Shown here: positions 16,303 through 23,785 of the stretch, piece by piece
Layout: the number at the start of each line of letters is the position of its first letter
Numbering within the stretch: the first letter of the stretch is position 1
NCBI GenBank assembly: GCA_937921505.1
Contig: CAKZUB010000029.1
Span: forward strand, 1 to 64,000
Direction of reading: 5' to 3'
Source of the DNA: an uncultured Clostridia bacterium
GTDB lineage: Bacteria; Bacillota; Clostridia; Lachnospirales; Cellulosilyticaceae
DNA: 64,000 nt
Translations under genes and position numbers: made by a program
The notes under the pieces: model-generated
Told to the model about the DNA's origin: nothing
Database searches by the model: none
What the model saw: only the letters and a program-made list of their open reading frames with translations

Positions 16303-18210
16303 ATGATAGAATGCAGTGTATGTGAATTAAGTAAATCTTATGGAGCCTATAAGGTGTTTGAAAATATATCCTTTGAGATTAAATCAGGAGAGAGAATAGG
16401 GGTGATTGGACAAAACGGATGTGGAAAAACTACTCTTATGAAAATCTTGATGGGACTGGAAGAATATGAAGGCGGAGTCATTCATATGAGAAAAGGAGCA
16501 CGGCTTGGCTATTTAGAGCAGGTTCATCATATAGATAAGTTCGCAGACGTTGAAGAAGTTTTATGGCAGGCCTTCGAAAAAGTTACGGTGCTAAAAAGAG
16601 GGATGCAAGATCTTGAAAAAACCTTTGCAAATCTAAAGGGTAAGCCTTTAGAACAAGCAATGACTAAGTATAGTAAGTATTTGGAGGAATATGAGCGGCT
16701 TGATGGTTACCAATTGGAAACAAAGATTAACCGCGTATGTGAGGGATTGGAAATAACATCCAGCCTTCGAAGCATGCCTTTTGAAGCCTTAAGTGGTGGG
16801 GAAAAGACAAGAGTGATTTTAGGAAGACTGCTGTTAGAATCTCCGGACATTCTCCTGTTGGATGAACCTTCTAACCACCTGGATATTTCTTCTATAGAAT
16901 GGCTTGAAAATTTCTTAAAGGAGTATAAGGGGACGGTGGTGGTTATTTCTCATGATCGCTATTTTTTAGATCGGATTACTACTAAGATCTACGAACTTGA
17001 GCCTAATCAGATGGTGGCTTATCATGGGAACTACAGTGTTTATGTGATAGAAAAAGAGAGAAGGTTTTTGGAAGATTTCAAAAGGTATCAAAACCAGCAA
17101 AAGCAACTAGATCGTATGAACGAGCAAATTCATCGCTATCGCGTATGGGGAGCAGCCCGTGACAGTGAAGTAATGTACAAAAGAGCTAAGGAGCTAGAAA
17201 AACGTTTAGAAAAAATCAGTGTACTAGATCGGCCAGTCCTAGAAAATCGCAAGATGAGAATGGATGCATCTGCGGGCAGAAGGTCGGGCAAGCTGGTGAT
17301 TACAGCAGAAAGAGTTCAAAAATCTTTTGGAGAAAAACACCTTATTAAAGAGAGAGACTTTACAGTCTTTTATGGAGACAGTATCTGTTTAATGGGAGCT
17401 AATGGAAGCGGAAAAACAACGCTTTTAAAGCTTATATTAGGAGAATTGCAGCCGGATAGAGGGGTTATCAAAATAGGAGAAGGCGTAAAGATTGGATATC
17501 TGCCACAGCATATTGTATTCGAGGATGAAGAAAAAACCTTAGCAGAATACTTTGCTTATGAGCACGACATTTCTCTAGGAGCCGCAAGAGGCGCTTTAGC
17601 AAAAATGCTTTTTGTGCAGGAAGAGGTGCATAAACGAATAAAAAGTTTATCAGGAGGAGAAAAAAGCCGTCTTAAGCTGTGTTCGCTCACTTATGAGAAA
17701 GTGAATCTTTTAGTATTAGATGAACCGACCAATCATTTAGATATAGAATCCAGAGAGGAACTAGAAGAAGCCCTAATGTCTTTTGAAGGAACTTTGTTTT
17801 TTGTTTCCCATGATCGCTATTTCGTTGAAAAGACAGCAGATCAAATCCTTTGGATTGAAGAAGGGATGCTCCAATCATATCCTTTTGGATATAAAGACTT
17901 TATAGAAAAAAGACAAAGAAGAAGCGAAGAAAATAAACGCTTTTGCCAAAAGAATGCTGAAAAGAGTCAAAGAAAAATGGTAAAAACCAAAAATCAACAA
18001 GCCAACACTATGATTTTAACTAACTTAGAGGAAATTGAAAAAGAAATAGAAGCAGTAGAAGAAAAACAAGAGGCTATTTTAGCGGAGATTGAAAAGAATC
18101 AATCAGACTATATTATCTTAAATGCTCTCTTATCAGAAAAACAACAGCTGGCTGAGCAGAGTAAAGCACTTTATGTGAAGTGGGAAGATTTGCTTGCTGG
18201 GAAAAGCTAA
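16303..18210 (+). CDS. ABC-F family ATPase
   Basis: Soluble duplicated ABC ATPase of 635 aa with no membrane helices. Domain 1: Walker A GQNGCGKTT (about 36-44), signature LSGGEKTRV, Walker B ILLLDEPSNHLD. The interdomain linker (about 235-320) is long, basic and helical, containing YRVWGAARDSEVM. Domain 2: GANGSGKTT, LSGGEKSRL, LLVLDEPTNHLD. The C-terminal 100 residues form a coiled coil rich in Lys and Glu. ABC-F proteins bind the ribosomal E site and act in translation factor or antibiotic-protection roles; the subfamily is not decidable here. ATG follows GTGAGGGAAAGACA. Flanked by terminators on both sides. Confidence 0.9.
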   Translation: MIECSVCELSKSYGAYKVFENISFEIKSGERIGVIGQNGCGKTTLMKILMGLEEYEGGVIHMRKGARLGYLEQVHHIDKFADVEEVLWQAFEKVTVLKRGMQDLEKTFANLKGKPLEQAMTKYSKYLEEYERLDGYQLETKINRVCEGLEITSSLRSMPFEALSGGEKTRVILGRLLLESPDILLLDEPSNHLDISSIEWLENFLKEYKGTVVVISHDRYFLDRITTKIYELEPNQMVAYHGNYSVYVIEKERRFLEDFKRYQNQQKQLDRMNEQIHRYRVWGAARDSEVMYKRAKELEKRLEKISVLDRPVLENRKMRMDASAGRRSGKLVITAERVQKSFGEKHLIKERDFTVFYGDSICLMGANGSGKTTLLKLILGELQPDRGVIKIGEGVKIGYLPQHIVFEDEEKTLAEYFAYEHDISLGAARGALAKMLFVQEEVHKRIKSLSGGEKSRLKLCSLTYEKVNLLVLDEPTNHLDIESREELEEALMSFEGTLFFVSHDRYFVEKTADQILWIEEGMLQSYPFGYKDFIEKRQRRSEENKRFCQKNAEKSQRKMVKTKNQQANTMILTNLEEIEKEIEAVEEKQEAILAEIEKNQSDYIILNALLSEKQQLAEQSKALYVKWEDLLAGKS

Positions 18211-18225
18211 GAAGTCTTCAATTAA

Positions 18226-18267
18226 AAAACAGATGATGCCTTAACTATTTGAGGCATCATCTGTTTT
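18226..18267. terminator. Bidirectional terminator
   Basis: AAAACAGATGATGCC (18226-18240) pairs perfectly with GGCATCATCTGTTTT (18253-18267), a 15-bp stem with a 12-base loop. It ends the ABC-F transcript and would also serve the minus-strand relic beyond it. Confidence 0.9.
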
Positions 18268-18273
18268 GCTTTA

Positions 18274-18539
18274 TCATTTGATAGCGGTTATTGCAAATTT
18301 TGAGTAAGGACTCATAAGACGATTTTTTAGTGGCATGTTATGTTTTTCAGCTTTTTCTATGTTGTATAGTCTATAAACTATAACCTTTTTAAAGCGTGAA
18401 TCTTCTGCAGATTTTAAGACATGCTTTGTTAACTTATTTTTCAGTATAGGAAGAGCTTGCAAGGTTTGTTTGAGAACCATTCCCCATCGATAATAATAAG
18501 TTTTCCACCAGGCTTTAGGATTCTATGCCACTCAGAAAA
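18274..18539 (-). pseudogene. Class I methyltransferase relic, frameshifted
   Basis: On the minus strand the frame 18539-18441 reads FSEWHRILKPGGKLIIIDGE, a typical late methyltransferase motif, and then stops. The homologous continuation, with RFKKVIVYRLYNIEKAEKH and ending in SPYSKFAITAIK, lies in another frame (18480-18274), so at least one frameshift near 18445 separates them. The SAM-binding half is missing. The opposite-strand start region of the hydrogenase operon begins just beyond it. Confidence 0.65.
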
Positions 18540-18685
18540 TGAGTTTTACCAACCTGGCTAGATTCCCGAAATACAATGTTTTCTTGAGACTCTAAAAAAA
18601 ATAATGAACTGTACTCATGAAAAGAGTTGTTTTGGGTAATAATGTAACTGAGTATAAGATCATAAATAGAAAAGATGTGAGACAT

Positions 18686-19198
18686 ATGACTAAACCGCAA
18701 ACAATAAGTGTAACAAAACCAACAGATGAAGAGCTTCCCAAAGAGAAATTTGATGAACTTGAAAAGTTTATTGATGGCATGGAAACGACAAAAGGGGCAT
18801 TAATAGAAATACTTCATAAAGCTCAGAATATATTTGGTTATATTCCAAGAGACGTACAGCTATTTGTAGCTAGAAAACTAGGGATACCAGGAGCAGAAGT
18901 TTTTGGAGTAGTAAGTTTTTATTCTTATTTTACAACTAAACCTAGAGGCAAGCATACAATCAGTTGTTGTATGGGGACTGCATGCTATGTAAGAGGAGCA
19001 CAAAAAATTTTAGAAAGTCTAAAAGAAAAGTTAGGGATTGACTCCAATGAGATCACAGAAGACGGGCTTTTTACTTTAAAAGATGTAAGGTGTATAGGCG
19101 CTTGTGGACTCGCTCCAGTTGTCATGGTAGATGATAAAGTATACGGAAGGGTAAAGGAAGAAGATCTTGATGATATTATTAATCAATATCGTAAGTAA
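18686..19198 (+). CDS. hydC: NAD-linked [FeFe] hydrogenase, NuoE-like gamma subunit
   Basis: The 170-aa thioredoxin-fold [2Fe-2S] protein is the small subunit of the cytoplasmic HydABC complex, which exchanges electrons among NADH, ferredoxin and protons. Ligand cysteines are in CCMGTACYVRG (about 96-106) and CIGACGLAPVV, matching the C-x4-C / C-x3-C NuoE pattern; IPRDVQLFVARKLGIP is the usual helical region. ATG at 18686 is chosen because the residues before it are not conserved-looking, though no strong ribosome site marks either choice. First gene of a four-gene operon with 36, 26 and 15 base gaps. Confidence 0.88.
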   Translation: MTKPQTISVTKPTDEELPKEKFDELEKFIDGMETTKGALIEILHKAQNIFGYIPRDVQLFVARKLGIPGAEVFGVVSFYSYFTTKPRGKHTISCCMGTACYVRGAQKILESLKEKLGIDSNEITEDGLFTLKDVRCIGACGLAPVVMVDDKVYGRVKEEDLDDIINQYRK

Positions 19199-19234
19199 AG
19201 CTATACTATAAGTCAAAAAGTAGGAGACAGACAT

Positions 19235-19627
19235 ATGCAAATTAAATCTTTGGATGAGCTTAGAAAAATAAAAGAAGAGTATAAAGACAGCGTAAAGCTT
19301 AGAAGTCAAACGGAAACCCCAGGAGGACAAACAGAAATTCTAGTTGGCATGGCTACTTGTGGCATTTCATCAGGGGCAAGGGAAACATTTAATGCATTTG
19401 TAGAGGAATTAAATAAGGAAGGGTTAGATGATATCAAAGTAATAACTGTAGGATGTGTGGGATACTGCCACTCTGAGCCAACTGTAAGTATTAATATAAA
19501 AGGACAAAAACCTGTGTTGTATGGCAATGTCAAAAAAGAAAATGTACATCAAATAATAGAGAAACATATTAAAGGAGGACAACCTGTAGAGAGACTCATT
19601 CTTAGTACAGATTTTGAAATAGTGTAG
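19235..19627 (+). CDS. Hydrogenase-associated [2Fe-2S] thioredoxin-like protein
   Basis: A 130-aa small protein with the C-terminal thioredoxin-like [2Fe-2S] fold seen at the NuoF N-terminus. Visible cysteines: one in MATCGISSGAR and two in VGCVGYCHSEP; the second position of the first pair is Ser/Gly rather than Cys, so the cluster has three obvious ligands. Such proteins accompany bifurcating hydrogenases in acetogens and clostridia (called HydD in some operons). ATG follows TAGGAGACAGACAT. Probably an accessory electron-transfer or structural subunit. Confidence 0.78.
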   Translation: MQIKSLDELRKIKEEYKDSVKLRSQTETPGGQTEILVGMATCGISSGARETFNAFVEELNKEGLDDIKVITVGCVGYCHSEPTVSINIKGQKPVLYGNVKKENVHQIIEKHIKGGQPVERLILSTDFEIV

Positions 19628-19653
19628 AGCATCTAAAGGAGACGAGTAGAAAT

Positions 19654-21300
19654 ATGGAAAACACACGTATGAATATTTTAGTTTGCAGTGGTACAGGCTG
19701 CATTGCAAGCGATAGTGAAAAAGTAATTAAAAACTTACAACTTATTGTAAAAGCTAGGGGCTATCAAGATGAAGTAAAGGTTATAAAAACAGGTTGCTTT
19801 GGTTTTTGTGAGCAAGGCCCTATTTTAAAGATAGAACCAGATAATATTTTTTATGTAAGAGTAGGTGCTAAAGATGCCAAAGAAATCGTTGATGAGCACA
19901 TTATAAAAGGAAGAACGGTAGAAAGACTTTTATACAAGGATCCAAAAGAAAACAAACGTATCAGCAAGCAAGAAGACATACAATTTTATAAGAAGCAGCT
20001 GCGAGTAGCTCTTAGAAATTGTGGCTTTATTAATCCCGAGGATATCTATGAATACATAGCAGCTGGAGGATATGAAGCATTAGGGAAAGCACTCACACAA
20101 ATGAGCCCAGATGAAGTGATAGATGAAGTTAAAACGTCAGGTCTCAGAGGCCGAGGCGGCGGCGGATTTCCAACAGGGCTTAAATGGGAGATTACAAAAA
20201 AACAAGAAAGTGAAGTTAAGTTTATCATTTGTAATGCGGATGAAGGGGACCCAGGAGCCTTTATGGACAGAAGTATATTAGAAGGAGATCCACATAGTGT
20301 ACTCGAGGCTATGGCAATTGGAGGCTATGCTATTGGGGCAGATAAGGGTATTATTTATATTCGTGCAGAATATCCGCTTGCTATAGAAAGGCTTAATATA
20401 GCGTTAAAACAAGCGCGAGAAGCAGGGCTGCTTGGAAAGAATATTTTTGGTACAGATTTTAACTTTGATATCGACATTAAGTATGGTGCAGGTGCCTTTG
20501 TTTGCGGTGAGGAAACAGCACTTATCAATTCGTGTGAAGGCAAAAGAGGAGAACCTAATTATAAACCGCCTTATCCAGCACAAGAAGGATACTGGGGTCA
20601 TCCAACCTGTGTTAACAATGTTGAAACATTTGCTAATATTGCTGTTATTATCAATAGAGGAGCTGACTGGTTTTCTTCTATTGGAACCGAAAAGAGTAAA
20701 GGAACAAAAGTATTTGCCTTAGCAGGAAAAATAAATAATGTTGGACTTGTTGAAATTCCTATGGGAGTTACACTTCGCGAAATCATTTACAATATAGGAG
20801 GCGGCATACAAGGAGGTCGTAAGTTTAAAGCAGTACAGACAGGTGGCCCATCAGGCGGAGTCTTAACGGAAAAAGACCTTGATACTCAAATTGATTATGA
20901 CAGTCTTGTTGCCATTGGCTCTATGATGGGTTCTGGGGGAATGATTGTCATGGATGAGACAGACAATATGGTAGATATAGCCAAATTTTATTTAGAATTT
21001 TCGATGGATGAATCGTGTGGAAGATGTACACCATGCCGTATTGGAACAAAGAGGATGTATGAAATTCTAAGTAAAATCACCAGTAAAAAAGGAACTATGG
21101 CTGATTTAGATGCGTTAAAACAGTTATCTTATATGATAAAAGATGGTTCACTGTGTGGCCTTGGACAAACTGCTCCTAATCCAGTTATTAGTACAATGAA
21201 GCACTTTTGGAATGAGTATGTAGAATTAGTAAAAGATGTAGATCATCCCAGGGGAGAAGGCAAATACGTTCCAAAAAATAAAATAGGAATGAAGTCCTAA
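19654..21300 (+). CDS. hydB: NAD-linked [FeFe] hydrogenase, NuoF-like beta subunit
   Basis: Flavoprotein subunit that binds FMN and NAD(H). Order of domains: N-terminal [2Fe-2S] thioredoxin-like (CSGTGC at about 11-16, then GCFGFC), the NuoF Rossmann-like core with GLRGRGGGGFPTG and NADEGDPGAFMDR (FMN/NADH loop), SLBB region, and the [4Fe-4S] site ESCGRCTPCRIGT with a distal Cys in GSLCGLG. At 548 aa it ends at about VPKNKIG, lacking the C-terminal two-cluster ferredoxin domain present in the Thermotoga-type HydB (about 600 aa or more). The preceding gap of 26 bases contains AAAGGAGAC. Confidence 0.9.
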   Translation: MENTRMNILVCSGTGCIASDSEKVIKNLQLIVKARGYQDEVKVIKTGCFGFCEQGPILKIEPDNIFYVRVGAKDAKEIVDEHIIKGRTVERLLYKDPKENKRISKQEDIQFYKKQLRVALRNCGFINPEDIYEYIAAGGYEALGKALTQMSPDEVIDEVKTSGLRGRGGGGFPTGLKWEITKKQESEVKFIICNADEGDPGAFMDRSILEGDPHSVLEAMAIGGYAIGADKGIIYIRAEYPLAIERLNIALKQAREAGLLGKNIFGTDFNFDIDIKYGAGAFVCGEETALINSCEGKRGEPNYKPPYPAQEGYWGHPTCVNNVETFANIAVIINRGADWFSSIGTEKSKGTKVFALAGKINNVGLVEIPMGVTLREIIYNIGGGIQGGRKFKAVQTGGPSGGVLTEKDLDTQIDYDSLVAIGSMMGSGGMIVMDETDNMVDIAKFYLEFSMDESCGRCTPCRIGTKRMYEILSKITSKKGTMADLDALKQLSYMIKDGSLCGLGQTAPNPVISTMKHFWNEYVELVKDVDHPRGEGKYVPKNKIGMKS

Positions 21301-21315
21301 AAAGGAGGCAGAAAC

Positions 21316-23067
21316 TTGTCTGATAATAAGATGGTTAAAGTTATAATAAATGATAAAGAATTAATGGTTCCTGAGGGTATAACTATTTTAGAAGCTAGTC
21401 ACAAAGCAGGTGTTAAAATACCTACATTATGTCATTTGGATTTGCATGATCTTAAAATGGTTAATCAAACGGCTTCATGCAGAGTTTGTATGGTTGAAGC
21501 ACCTGGCAGAAATACACTTGTACCTGCGTGTGTTACAAAGGTTTCAGAGGGTCTTGAAATAAAAACAAATACTATTCGTGCGATTACTGCCCGCAGAATG
21601 GCAGTAGAACTTCTGTTATCAAATCACCCTAATGAATGTTTTACTTGTCCCAAAAATCTCGAATGTGAGTTGCAGGCGCTCGCAGCAGAATTAAATGTAA
21701 GAGAGATTAGATGGGAAGGAGATAGGATGGATTATCCTAAAGACTTATCGAGTGATGCTATTGTAAAGGATTCAAACAAGTGTATCTATTGCAGACGATG
21801 TGAAACAGCATGTAATGAAGTACAAACTTGTGGGATATTATCTGGTATAGGCAGAGGTTTTGAGGCATTTGTAGGACCATTTGGAAATATACCTATGGTA
21901 GAGTCTTCTTGTACCTATTGCGGGCAATGCGTTCAAGTATGCCCTACAGCAGCTCTTACAGAAGTGTACCATATGGATAAAGTTTGGGAAGCACTTAATG
22001 ACCCTGATAAGTATGTTATTGTGCAGACAGCACCGGCTATCCGTGTTGCACTTGGAGAGCTTTTTGGTATGGAGGCGGGTACGATCGTAACTGGTAAGAT
22101 GGTTACAGCACTAAAGCGTATGGGCTTTGACGCTGTTTTTGATACTGATTTTGGAGCAGATCTTACAGTTATGGAAGAAGCAGCAGAGCTTATCTACCGT
22201 ATTAAAAATAATAAAACCTTGCCTATACTAACTAGCTGTTGTCCAGCGTGGGTAAAATTTATTGAACATCAATTTCCAGAATTACTAGAGGTACCATCAA
22301 CTTGTAAATCCCCCCATATTATGTTTGGAACAATTGCTAAAACCTATTATGCTAAAAAGAATAATATAGATCCAGATAATATCGTAGTTGTTTCAATCAT
22401 GCCATGTATTGCAAAGAAAGCTGAGGCTAAGCGTGCTGAACTAACAAAAGACGAACATAACAATGTAGATATTGTTGTTACAACCCGTGAACTTGGGAAG
22501 ATGATCAAAGAAGCAGGACTCGATTTTACAAGTCTTCCAGATAGTGAATACGATAAACCTCTTGGAGAGACAACAGGAGCATCAGTTATATTTGGAACAA
22601 CGGGAGGCGTTATAGAAGCAGCACTTAGAACCGCTTATGAATGGATGACGGGAGAAGAATTAAAGGATGTAGAGTTTCAGCAGCTTAGAGGCCTTGAAGG
22701 TGTGCGTGAGGCAACAGTTGATGTTGGAGGTAAGCAGTTGAATATAGGGATTGCTCATGGTCTTGGAAATGCCCGTACACTCTTAGAAAGTATACGAGAG
22801 GGCAAATCAAAATACCATGCCATAGAGATTATGGCTTGTCCAGGAGGATGTATTGCTGGTGGAGGTCAGCCATACCATCATGGAAATGATGAAATTGTTA
22901 AAAAGCGTCAAGAAGCTATTTATCAAGAAGATAGAAATAAGAAGGTTCGTAAGTCTCATGAAAACAATGAGATTTTACAGCTCTATAAAGAATATTTAGG
23001 AGAACCTTTTGGTGAGCTTGCGCATGAACTTCTTCATACCCATTATGAAGAGAGAGAAAGAATATAG
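21316..23067 (+). CDS. hydA: [FeFe] hydrogenase catalytic alpha subunit
   Basis: Catalytic subunit, 583 aa. N-terminal plant-type [2Fe-2S] domain, then a His/Cys-ligated [4Fe-4S] region (HPNECFTCPKNLECELQ), then two [4Fe-4S] clusters (CIYCRRCETAC, CTYCGQCVQVCP). The H-cluster domain has all three signatures: TSCCPAWVKF (L1), MPCIAKKAEAKR (L2) and EIMACPGGCIAGGGQP (L3). The small-subunit-like tail is fused at the end (QEAIYQEDRNKKVRKSHENN). TTG start placed after AAAGGAGGCAGAAAC. It reduces protons to H2 or runs in reverse with HydB/HydC. A terminator follows. The maturases HydE/F/G are not in the window. Confidence 0.95.
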   Translation: MSDNKMVKVIINDKELMVPEGITILEASHKAGVKIPTLCHLDLHDLKMVNQTASCRVCMVEAPGRNTLVPACVTKVSEGLEIKTNTIRAITARRMAVELLLSNHPNECFTCPKNLECELQALAAELNVREIRWEGDRMDYPKDLSSDAIVKDSNKCIYCRRCETACNEVQTCGILSGIGRGFEAFVGPFGNIPMVESSCTYCGQCVQVCPTAALTEVYHMDKVWEALNDPDKYVIVQTAPAIRVALGELFGMEAGTIVTGKMVTALKRMGFDAVFDTDFGADLTVMEEAAELIYRIKNNKTLPILTSCCPAWVKFIEHQFPELLEVPSTCKSPHIMFGTIAKTYYAKKNNIDPDNIVVVSIMPCIAKKAEAKRAELTKDEHNNVDIVVTTRELGKMIKEAGLDFTSLPDSEYDKPLGETTGASVIFGTTGGVIEAALRTAYEWMTGEELKDVEFQQLRGLEGVREATVDVGGKQLNIGIAHGLGNARTLLESIREGKSKYHAIEIMACPGGCIAGGGQPYHHGNDEIVKKRQEAIYQEDRNKKVRKSHENNEILQLYKEYLGEPFGELAHELLHTHYEERERI

Positions 23068-23084
23068 AAGAGAATATTAACATT

Positions 23085-23112
23085 AAAAAAGCCAGCAAAT
23101 GTTGGCTTTTTT
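23085..23112 (+). terminator. Terminator of the hydrogenase operon
   Basis: AAAAAAGCCAGC pairs with GTTGGCTTTTTT (one G-U pair) around a 4-base loop, ending in a T-run. Confidence 0.9.
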
Positions 23113-23123
23113 TAGTAACTAAG

Positions 23124-23184
23124 TTAAATTAAGTTATTCCTGATGATAGATGAATAACCTAGGTTGATATGTTGTTTCTCTATA
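23124..23184 (+). repeat. Structured intergenic repeat, copy 1
   Basis: This stretch closely matches 34355-34412: both read TTAAGTTATTCCTGATGAT, then a variable few bases, then AACYTAGGTT and, at the end, GTTGTTTCTCTATA. GTTATTC/GAATAAC form a 7-bp stem here. Each copy lies after a terminator and 100-130 bases before a start codon. Confidence 0.6.
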
Positions 23185-23303
23185 GATTAAATAATTTATG
23201 TTTTTATAAAATATCATATGAAAAATGATAGATATATTGTAATATAAGTATATATGAGTATACAAGTTTAACTGACTATTTAACACTGGATAAGGAGATC
23301 AGG

Positions 23304-23747
23304 ATGATAATTATTAATCATAGAGAATTTTATTTTACAAGAAAGCAAATACAACACTTTTTAAAATTATTTGATAAAAATTATATTCCAGAAAGACTTA
23401 TTATCTATGAAAAAAGAGGGGATTTATTTAAAAATTTAAGGCCTATTGGATTATCACTGCTTGGAGTGCTTTTTGGAAGAACAGAAGGTACTTATAATCC
23501 GAGTACAGATACAGTATGCGTTTTTGTATTTTCAGAAAATGATGATGGAGATGATAAACAAAGCTTTCAACTTTATGCACTGCATGCGCTGTGTCATGAA
23601 TTAAGACATAGATTTCAATATAAAACTAATCAAGTAATGACAGAAGAAGATGCGGATTGCTTTGCAACAGACTTTATGGATAATTATTCTCAGCAAATTA
23701 AAGAAATTATGAAATGGGAAGATGAGTGGGAAGTAGAAGAATATTAA
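23304..23747 (+). CDS. Small HExxH putative metallopeptidase
   Basis: A 147-aa soluble protein with a zinc-peptidase signature, CHELRHRFQ (HELRH = HExxH, about residues 98-102), followed 18 residues on by TEEDADCFATDFM, whose acidic residues could supply the third ligand as in gluzincin-like families. No signal peptide is visible. The rest is unassigned. ATG follows AAGGAGATCAGG. The stop overlaps the region just before the GGDEF/EAL gene, so the two may be co-transcribed. Substrate unknown. Confidence 0.6.
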   Translation: MIIINHREFYFTRKQIQHFLKLFDKNYIPERLIIYEKRGDLFKNLRPIGLSLLGVLFGRTEGTYNPSTDTVCVFVFSENDDGDDKQSFQLYALHALCHELRHRFQYKTNQVMTEEDADCFATDFMDNYSQQIKEIMKWEDEWEVEEY

Positions 23748-23785
23748 ATAAGTGTGAAGCGCTCATCAATAAAGGAGTGAGATAT

